A stretch of DNA of 64,000 nucleotides, from assembly GCF_022539505.1 (NCBI RefSeq), contig NC_061514.1, forward strand, positions 324,181,090-324,245,089, in the 5' to 3' direction. Source of the DNA: Lolium rigidum (Eukaryota; Streptophyta; Magnoliopsida; Poales; Poaceae). The translations under genes and the position numbers were made by a program. Numbering within the stretch: the first letter of the stretch is position 1; each line of letters begins with the position of its first letter. The notes under the pieces were generated by a model. The model did not search any database and was not told the DNA's origin. It worked only from the letters and a program-made list of their open reading frames with translations. Positions 56,469-64,000 of the stretch are shown one piece after another.

Positions 56469-59041
56469 TCAAGGGGCTTGGGTCTGGTTTGACAAGCGTG
56501 GGCCATTGGATAAGTTCCTTGCCGAGACCAGCTCAAGAAGTTGACGAGCACACTTAAGCGCTGGGGTTTTAAAGTCACCCAAATCAACAAGTCGCCCATC
56601 TTGCCCCTTCGGTAGTTCCTTGGACATTTGTTCAATATCGGCTATGAAACCATGACCCATCATAAGCTGGAAAGCTAGGAGGGCTCCATAGGTGCGCGAA
56701 GTACGTTTGAATACCTCGATAACTTCCTTCGTGTCGACAGCAAAGGCATCGGTTAGCTGTTCTAGAGTTTTGTTCTGGTCGACCTTGGGAAAGATCATCG
56801 AGTGTATCCTCGCCATAACTCCTTTATTCTTCTGAACAAGGGCTTGAACAAGCTTGCGAGACTCAAGAGTCAGCGACAAAGCATTTGCAGGAGAATTATT
56901 CGGGAGCTTGTCCAAAGTCTCAACAGGGATATCGGCAGCTTCTTCAAAGAACGAAAAAGAAGAACTTGTTAACTACAAATTGAATCAATGAAAGGAGAAT
57001 CGAAAAGAAAGCCAAACGAGAATTACTGAGCAAGGCCAAAACAGATTGGCGAAGAAGATCATCCTTCTCATTCATTCGAGCTTTGACAGCAAGCCGCGAA
57101 GTTTCTTCGTCCTTTAGCTTCCTCTTAAACTTTTCAAGTTCATCCTTCAGGGAATTGGCATTCTGGCGAGCCCCGGCAACAATTTTAATTGCGAGCTTTA
57201 TCAGCTTGAAGAGAAGTGTATTGGGAGGCGAAGGCCTCCAGAGAAGAGATAACAGATCGCAAATCGTAGGGAAGTGGGAAAACATGGCTATTAACATACG
57301 AAAGAGCCAATCCTCAGAAAGTTTATAATCTGATGGAGATCCACACAGGAACTACCAAGAGTTGAACATATTATTAAAGCAAAAAAAGGCTTACAGGTTT
57401 CTCGGGAGGGGAAGCTGTTGAAATTTAAGCCGCTGGGGCTGTAGCAGGAGCCGAAGCCTCCGAGGCTGGTGGAGTTGGCTTGCCGGTACTTGGCTTGATC
57501 TTCTTGGAAGGAGGTTCGATGAAGCCCTCGTCACTGCAAGAATATGAATCAGATGAAATGAGAAATGAATACAATTGAACCTCGTCAGAACCTAACTTTG
57601 GATTAAGGAGTGAGGACTTACATATCAAAAAGGTCGTCTTCGTCGGCAAAGCCGCTGGACGATCTCTTTGAGGGCAGCACATCGGCCTTCTGCGCAGCTG
57701 CGTCAACAAAAGCAGTGCAATCAGCGTCGTCATCATGGATCAACCCCGCTGTATCACTTATATCGTCAGCAAGGGATTGAGGATCGATCGAAGAAGCTTC
57801 AGGATTCATCGGGTTATCGTGTTCATCTTCTGGGTTTATATTTCCTTCAGTATGAGACTCTACATGGGCTGAAGAGTCTTTTTCTTCCGAAGCGTTATTC
57901 TACAAATCTTGCAAATGTTTGGAAGCTATAGGGATCTGTCGAAAGAAAATCAAGTTAAGATAGCAGAAACTATTAAGTAGCAAAGTTAATGCAAACTCAA
58001 AGGGAAAATTACCTCAGTTGGTGGATGATCACCATCAAAAGGCGGCTGAAGGGATATGAGTGGGATTGAGTCTTCTTGGCTAAGGAGAGTAAGGCGCCTA
58101 ACTTCATCGAGCAGCTCCTTCTTGGATAGTTCAGCAACGTTTACTCTAGTCTCGGCCTTGGGGCCCGAATATAACCACATCGGGTGGGCCATAGACATGA
58201 TTGGCTGCACTCGACGTTTCAGGAACACGGCGGCCACCTCGGTACCTATCATGGCTTGGCCGTCGGATTCCTTAATCTGAAGAAATCTCTCAAACAATCT
58301 ATCGACTATTGGCTTTTCTTCGCGTGAAAGTATATTTTTCCAAGACTTCTTAGGCACAACCTCCAGGACATCAGTGAATTGGGGAAGCTGGGTATCGGGT
58401 GCTGACGAATCTTTGATATAGAACCACTTTAGCCTCCACCCTTGGACAGACTCCCTCATTGGAAAGTTGAAATAGTTCACATATTTGCGGACGACGAACC
58501 CAACTCCAACGATGACGAAGGACCCACCACTGCAGTTATACCTCTTCACGAAGAAAATTTTGTTCCACAAACCAAAATGGGGTTCAATGCCCAAGAAGGC
58601 TTCACATAGGGTGATAAAGATAGCGAGGTGAAGGATCGAATTGGGGGTCAACTAACATAGTTGGATCTCATACACACGAAGGAGGTGATGAAGGAATTCA
58701 TGAGCAGGAAGTGAAAGACCTCGATACAGGAAGGATAAGAACATCACAGTAAAACCGGCAGTAGGATTAGGCCGCGAAGCCGCACCTAGGAGAATGACGT
58801 TCCCCTCGACGGTGGAGATTATTCCTAGGCTTCGAGCCCTCTTCTCGTCGTGTTTCGTGATAGCGGAGACCGGCCAATCGCCGGGCGCAGGCCCAGCCGT
58901 GGAGCTTTCCGGCGCGGGCGGCGCCGGAGATGGGGGAGGAGCGTCCGATGAGCCTCTCCTCAATGAACTTGGAGGAACCTTGGTGGCGGCGCCGCTGGTT
59001 GTGGCGCTGGCAGCAAGGACGAGATTCTTCTTCTTCACCAT
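56469..59041 (-). pseudogene. Spliced antisense gene in H with a Transposase_28-like domain
   Basis: From ATG 59041: exon 1 58013-59041 (donor GAG|GTAATT), exon 2 57622-57935 (acceptor CAG, donor AT|GTAAGT), exon 3 57395-57533 (donor CCT|GTAAGC), then exons around 57031-57310 and 56469-56950 with less sure edges. Phases agree between exons 1 to 3. Exon 1 has an Ala/Pro/Ser-rich N-terminus and then LPAHEFLHHLLRVYEIQL and PNSILHLAIFITLCEAFLGI, which I recognise as the 'putative gypsy type transposon' (Transposase_28) domain. Later exons give a coiled-coil segment (SLKDELEKFKRKLKDEETS) and a helical tail. In-frame stops at 58652, 57900 and 57425 make it a pseudogene. The role in the element is unknown. 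Confidence 0.72.
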
Positions 59042-59454
59042 CGTGAAATCTGAAGAAGATCTGAAAAGCGGCGCCGCCGCAGCAGGTGTAAGAAAGAAGA
59101 GTAGATGGAGAATAAAGAGGGCAAGGAGAAAGCGTGGAAAGGGTAAAATTTGCCATTTGAAGGTTATAAACTAAGGAGAATCTCGGATTGGGTGGCCACG
59201 TGTTGCTATCTTTAGTTTGTTAAAAGATCTATTTTCATCATTGTGCACGAAAATTGAGGAGACGCCTTGGTAACCACACAAGGATTGGTCATTTCGTAAA
59301 CTGACAGCGCAGAAGGGTGGGCCCGCTAAGTTACATCCTGTCAAACCGCAACAGTTTCTATGTCACCCATGACGTCATCAGAAGTATTGATTTCGCGAGG
59401 ATCATCCGAAGAGAATCAAAATCATCGAGTGGTTCAACTTGAGTCTACACACGT

Positions 59455-59520
59455 ATGCAAGCATCCGCGCTTAGACTCGGGGGCTACTCCCATCGGGAGC
59501 GCTGGACGCGCACCCGATAT
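59455..59520 (+). repeat. H spaced repeat, copy 1
   Basis: GCAAGCATCCGCG..ACTCGGGGGCTACTCC..GAGCGCTGGACGCGCACCCGATA. The other copies are at 59611-59675 and 59935-60000. Copies 1 and 3 are preceded by CAACTTGAGTCTAC. Confidence 0.85.
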
Positions 59521-59610
59521 AATTGGGGCTCAAAGATCATTACAAGAAAGATTACACCAGAAGTATCTGAAGAAAGGTTCAAGAAGATTTGGGATAAAAT
59601 CTGCACTCGG

Positions 59611-59675
59611 TTGCAAGCATCCGCACCCAGACTCGGGGGCTACTCCTATCAGGAGCACCAAGTGTGCACCCGATA
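59611..59675 (+). repeat. H spaced repeat, copy 2
   Basis: Same unit, more diverged at its end (AGCACCAAGTGTGCACCCGATA). Confidence 0.85.
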
Positions 59676-59934
59676 AAAGTGATGATCTCGAAGGATTTTT
59701 TGCGCGGCCCAGAATCATGCCCGGGGATTTGATTCTGTGTAGAGTGATGTTGTTTTGCCATCGACAGTTAACCGGTAAAAACCGGACACGTTACTCAGTA
59801 TCCCTTGCGTACTAAATCTTGCTTGAAAGAAATGAAGACCCGATAAAAGGAGAAATATCGGATGATCATAACGAAATGAAGAAAACTTTGGCAGAAGAAA
59901 AACGTTCGAGTAGTACAACTTGAGTCTACGCACG

Positions 59935-60000
59935 GTTGCAAGCATCCGCGCCTAGAATCGGGGGCTACTCCCATCGGGAGCGCTAGACGCGCACCCGATA
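59935..60000 (+). repeat. H spaced repeat, copy 3
   Basis: Same unit (AATCGGGGGCTACTCCCATC, GAGCGCTAGACGCGCACCCG), close to copy 1. The spacing of the copies is irregular. Confidence 0.85.
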
Positions 60001-60102
60001 AAAGAAGACGCTGCTATTACAAGTAGGACAAGACTCATCGGCTAAGGCGAATATTCGATAGAAGACGTGCTTTAGTCCCTGCCCGAAGTATCTTCGGCCA
60101 AG

Positions 60103-60112
60103 CACTCGGGGG
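60103..60112 (+). promoter_or_regulatory. Polypurine tract of H
   Basis: CACTCGGGGG directly before TGATACG. The same ACTCGGGGG occurs inside repeat copies 1 and 2. Confidence 0.55.
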
Positions 60113-61683
60113 TGATACGTCTCCGACGTATCGATAATTTCTTATGTTCCATGCCACATTATTGATGATATCTACATGTTTTATGCATACTTTATGTCAT
60201 ATTTATGCATTTTCCGGCACAAACCTATTAACGAGATGCCGAAGAGCCAGTTGCTGTTTTCTGCTGTTTTTGGTTTCAGAAATCCTAGTAAGGAAATATT
60301 CTCGGAATTGGACGAAATCAATGCCCAGGGGCCTATTTTCACACGAAGCTTCCAGAAGACCGGAGAGAAGACGAAGTGGGGCCACGAGGCGGCGCCACAC
60401 TAGGGCGGCGCGGCCCAAGCCCTGGCCGCGCCGGCCTAGCGTGTGGGCCCCTCGTGACTCTCCCGACTCTGCCCTTCCGCCTACAAATAGCCTTCGTCGC
60501 GAAACCCCCAGTACCGAGAGCCACGATACGGAAAACCTTCCAGAGACGCCGCCGCCGCCAATCCCATCTCGGGGGATTCAGGAGATCGCCTCCGGCACCC
60601 TGCCGGAGAGGGGATTCATCTCCCGGAGGACTCTACACCGCCATGGTCGCCTCCAGAGTGATGAGTGAGTAGTTCTCCCCTGAACTATGGGTCCATAGCA
60701 GTAGCTAGATGGTTGTCTTCTCCTTATGTGCTTCATTGTCGGGTCTTGTGAGCTGCCTAACATGATCAAGATCATCTATCTGTAATGCTATATGTTGTGT
60801 TTGTTGGGATCCGATGAATAGTGAATACTATGTTATGTTGATTATCAATCTATGTGTTGTTTATGATCTTGCATGCTCTCCGTTACTAGTAGATGCTTTG
60901 GCCAAGTTGATGCTTGTAACTCCAAGAGGGAGTATTTATGCTCGATAGTGGGTTCATGTCTCCGTGAATCTGGGGGATTGAGAGAAACCCTTAAGGTTAT
61001 GGATGTGCTGTTGCCACTAGGGATAAAACATTGATGCTATGTCCGAGGATGTAGTTATTGATTACATTACGCACCATACTTAATGCAATTGTCTGTTGTT
61101 TGCAACTTAATACTGGAAGGGGTTCGGATGATAACCTCAAGGTGGACTTTTTAGGCATAGATGCATGCTGGATAGCGGTCTATGTACTTTGTCGTAATGC
61201 CCAATTAAATCTCACAATACTCATCATATCATGTATGTGCATGGTCATGCCCTCTCTATTTGTCAATTGCCCAACTGTAATTTGTTCACCCAACATTCTA
61301 CTTATCTTATGGGAGAGACACCACTAGTGAACTGTGGACCCCGGTCCATTCTTTTAATCGAATACAATCTACTGCAATACTTGTTCTACTGTTTTCTGTA
61401 AACAATCATCATCCACACTATACATCTAATCCTTTGTTACAGCAAGCCGGTGAGATTGATAACCTCACTGTTACGTTGGGACAAAGTACTTTGGTTGTGT
61501 TGTGCAGGTTCCACGTTGGCGCCGGAATCCCTGGTGTTGCGCCGCACTACATCTCGCCGCCATCAACCTTCAACGTGTTTCTTGGCTCCTACTGGTTCGA
61601 TAAACCTTGGTTTCTTACTGAGGGAAAACTTGCCGCTGTACGCATCACACCTTTCTCTTGGGGTTCCCAACGGACGCGTATCA
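60113..61683 (+). repeat. 5' LTR of element Z
   Basis: It starts TGATACGTCTCCGACGTATC and ends CCAACGGACGCGTATCA, 1571 bp. It closely resembles the LTRs of C and D in reverse. Frames crossing it (for example MGFPTVACC-type or MQVPRWRRN-type reads) are chance. Confidence 0.88.
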
Positions 61684-61694
61684 GGCTCTTTTTC

Positions 61695-61712
61695 TGGTGC
61701 CGTTGTCAGGGA
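61695..61712 (+). promoter_or_regulatory. Primer-binding site of Z, degraded
   Basis: TGGTGCCGTTGTCAGGGA, three bases off the tRNA-Asp type site, 11 bases after the LTR. The changes (C to T, C to T, G to A) look like methylation-type decay. Confidence 0.75.
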
Positions 61713-61916
61713 GATCAAGACACGCTGCAAGGGGAGTCTCCACATCGCAATCTCTTTACTTTGTTTTTGTCTTGCTTTATTTTATTTACTACTTTGTTTG
61801 CTGCATTATATCAAAATACAAAAAAAATTAGTTGCTAGCTTTACTTTATTTACTGTCTTGCACTCTATATTAAAAACACAAAAAAAAATTAGTTACTTGC
61901 ATTTACTTATTTCAAC

Positions 61917-62561
61917 ATGTTTCCTTTTAATTTCACTGTAAAAGATATACCTGTGGGACAATGGTCTATAATTGGAAGAGATAATATAGAAGAATTTTTC
62001 ACCCACGTTAGTATGCATGAAGATCTTAAAGATATACCCCTTGCGAAAGCTGTCCCTACTTATGAAGATGCCTCTGTTTGTTTGGTATGCATGATGGAAG
62101 CTAGATTTATTAGTCTCAACCCCATGATACAACACATGTTTCTTACACTTTCTGATATGGAGAGGGGAGAGAAGAGAGATTTTGTTCTAAAAGTCTTAGT
62201 GCGAGAATTTGCGGATATAGCTAAAGAAGCTAGAAAAGTTTTTAGTAAGCATGATAGGCTTGGCATGATCACCGATTTTAAAAGAACACTTGAAAAGATG
62301 GATATGGATAGAATTAAGTATACTAATAATGTTAATAATGGTGGGGAGATTAAAGCACCAATACCATGTAAGCTCCTAGCAATGCATGAGGCACTAGAAA
62401 ATAACTATGCTTGGCTTGTTCCTGAATATTTGTTTGACGAGAGTAGCAAGCCCAAGACTAATGAAAAGGGAGCCGCTGAAACTTATGTATCCAATATACT
62501 ATGCATGGTTGAGAAAACTCCACATCCCGCTGTAGATGCACCATCTTTTGATAATACTTGA
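61917..62561 (+). CDS. 214-aa retroelement protein, unknown family
   Basis: This is an open frame from ATG 61917 with no interruption, in gag's position after the leader. It reads MFPFNFTVKDIPVGQWSIIG, NIEEFFTHVSMHEDLKDIPL, then a helical, charged middle (DFVLKVLVREFADIAKEARK, KHDRLGMITDFKRTLEKMDM), AMHEALENNYAWLVPEYLFD, and ends VDAPSFDNT. That last motif resembles VDASSLDNT at the end of the gag-protease frames of C and D, so the 3' edge of the coding region is shared while the rest is not alignable by eye. No TM segment, Cys/His module or catalytic motif. The role is unknown; an alternative RNA-binding or gag-like protein is possible but unproven. Confidence 0.75.
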   Translation: MFPFNFTVKDIPVGQWSIIGRDNIEEFFTHVSMHEDLKDIPLAKAVPTYEDASVCLVCMMEARFISLNPMIQHMFLTLSDMERGEKRDFVLKVLVREFADIAKEARKVFSKHDRLGMITDFKRTLEKMDMDRIKYTNNVNNGGEIKAPIPCKLLAMHEALENNYAWLVPEYLFDESSKPKTNEKGAAETYVSNILCMVEKTPHPAVDAPSFDNT

Positions 62562-64000
62562 TACACACTTTCTGCGCCTAGCTGAAAGGCGTTAAAGAAA
62601 AGCGCTTATGGGAGACAACCCATGTTTTTACTACAGTGCTTTTATTTTATATTTGAGTCTTGGAAGTTGTTACTACTCTAGCATCCTCTCCTTATCTTAG
62701 TTTTGTGCATTGTTGTGCCAAGTAAAGTCGTTGATAGTAAGGTTCATACTAGATTTGGATTATAGCGCAGAAACAGATTTCTTTGCTGTCACGAATCTGG
62801 GCCTAATTCTCTGTAGGTAAATCAGAAAATTATGCCAATTTACGTGAGTGATCCTCAGATATGTACGCAACTTTCATTCAATTTGAGCATTTTCATTTGA
62901 GCAAGTATGGTGCCTCAATAAAATTCGTCTTTACGAACTGTTCTGTTTTGACAGATTCTGCCTTTTATTTCGCATTGCCTGTTTTGCTATGCTTGATGGA
63001 TTTTTCGATTCCATTGACTTTCAGTAGCTTTTTGAAATGTCCAGAAGTGTTAAGAATGATTATGTCACCTCTGAACATGTATATTTTTATTGTGCACTAA
63101 CCCTCTAATGAGTTGTTTTGAGTTTGGTGTGGAGGAAGTTTTCAAGGATCAAGAGAGGGAGATGATACAATATGATCAAGGAGAGTGAAAGCTCTAAGCT
63201 TGGGGATGCCCCGGTGGTTCACCCCTGCATATATCAAGAATACTCAAGTGTCTAAGCTTGGGGATGCCCAAGGCATCCCCTTCTTTATCGACAACATTAT
63301 CAGGTTCCTCTAGTGAAACTATATTTTTATTCCGTCACATCTTATGTACTCTGCTTGGAGCGTCGGTTTGTTTTTGCTTTTGTTTTGTTTGAATAAAATG
63401 GATCCTAGCATTCATTGTGTGGGAGAGAGACACGCTCCGCTGTTGCATATGGAAAAATATGTCCTTAGGCTTTACTCATAGTATTCATGGCGAAGGTTGA
63501 ATCTTCTTCGTTAAATTGTTATATGGTTGGAATTGGAAAATGATACATGTAGTAATTGCTATAATGTCTTGGATAATGTGATACTTGGCAATTGTTGTGC
63601 TCATGTTTAAGCTCTTGCATCATATACTTTGCACCTATTAATGAAGAAATACATAGAGCTTGCTAAAATTTGGTTTGCGTAATTGGTCTCTCTAAGGTCT
63701 AGATAATTTCTAGTATTGAGTTTGAACAACAAGGAAGACGGTGTAGAGTCTTATAATGTTTACAATATGTCTTTTATGTGAGTTTTGCTGCACCGCTTCA
63801 TCCTTGTGTTTGTATCAAATAAACCTTGCAAGCCTAAACCTTGTATCGAGAGGGAATACTTCTCATGCATCCAAAATCCTTGAGCCCACCACTATGCCAT
63901 TTGTGTCCACCATACCTACCTACTACATGGTATTTCTCCGCCATTCCAAAGTAAATTGCTTGAGTGCTACCTTTAAATTTCCATTCTTTACCTTTACAAT
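62562..64000 (+). other. Z non-coding part with hairpins and polypurine-like motifs
   Basis: After the stop there is a CGCC/GGCG stem (62575-62591) and a perfect ATGGG/CCCAT-type hairpin (62608-62623). AAGCTTGGGGATGC occurs at 63196-63209 and 63254-63267, the second within a hairpin with arms GGGGATGCC/GGCATCCCC (63260-63280). No gene. Confidence 0.75.

Larger units (their letters stand above)
51014..60112 (+). mobile_element. Tat-like LTR retrotransposon H (3' LTR not seen)
   Basis: 5' LTR 51014-51542, primer site 51545-51561, decayed gag-protease on plus 51601-54753, a spliced gene on minus 56469-59041, three spaced repeats 59455-60000 and a polypurine tract 60103-60112. The 3' LTR should begin at 60113, but element Z starts there. 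The left end is a best guess (TGTGGGC), as no target duplication could be tested. No reverse transcriptase or integrase was seen. An opposite-strand gene with a Transposase_28-like domain fits grass Tat-lineage elements. Confidence 0.75.
59042..60112. other. H 3' region: antisense promoter side, repeats and polypurine tract
   Basis: No gene. It probably holds the upstream region of the antisense gene near 59042-59200, then three repeats (separate entries), and ends in CACTCGGGGG (60103-60112), the expected polypurine tract. Confidence 0.6.
60113..64000 (+). mobile_element. LTR retrotransposon Z, 5' part (runs past window end)
   Basis: 5' LTR 60113-61683 of the B/C/D type, primer site 61695-61712, a 214-aa protein at 61917-62561 unrelated to gag, then the non-coding part shared with B, C, D, A and F. 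The left edge abuts H's polypurine tract exactly. The right end is outside the window. Confidence 0.88.

Overview
The window is a slab of transposable elements from a large grass genome. The LTR and gag types, acidic antisense genes, CACTA coding domains and a CTAG-ended Helitron all point to a Pooideae grass (wheat/oat/ryegrass relatives). I cannot name the species, and I found no convincing host gene. Two 100-N assembly gaps occur (9352-9451 and 33745-33844).

Layout, named here for reference. A CACTA transposon (T, + strand) holds everything: its tnp2-type transposase starts left of the window, breaks at 570 and resumes at 48131. The break is LTR retrotransposon B (571-48130, minus strand; 5-bp target duplication CCTTA on both sides). 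B contains A (3033-17534, plus; AGGAC), which contains D (7028-15033, minus; AGTTG). B's protease-like coding region is interrupted by a Helitron (19523-23029, minus; exact A/T insertion). B's right LTR is interrupted by C (26510-47809, minus; GCGGC). C's right LTR is interrupted by a gap-obscured insertion and by E (to 47012, minus), and E's gag is split by F (37662-44269, minus; CGGAC). The order of events is T, B, C, E, F on one branch and T, B, A, D on another. To the right, Tat-like retrotransposon H (from about 51014, plus) follows remnants of T, and Z (60113 onward, plus) begins exactly where H's 3' LTR should start.

B, C and D share LTRs and a gag plus aspartic-protease reading frame. 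A and F share a second LTR type and an unrelated acidic protein. Z has the first LTR type but an unrelated 214-aa protein. All use a primer-binding site that I recognise as matching tRNA-Asp. All share a long non-coding internal part with two hairpins after the stop codon, and several copies of the terminal polypurine motif AAGCTTGGGGATGC. E and H are Tat-like elements with gag and protease on one strand and a gene on the opposite strand.

I saw no reverse transcriptase, RNase H or integrase anywhere, so every LTR element here looks non-autonomous. The points most worth following are the exchange of coding cassettes between conserved cis-acting frames, repeated primer-binding sites with an apparent LTR extension in B, repeated polypurine motifs, and the two unrecognised proteins. 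Intact or near-intact reading frames are C gag, the F 242-aa protein and the Z 214-aa protein; the rest carry stops, frameshifts or insertions.
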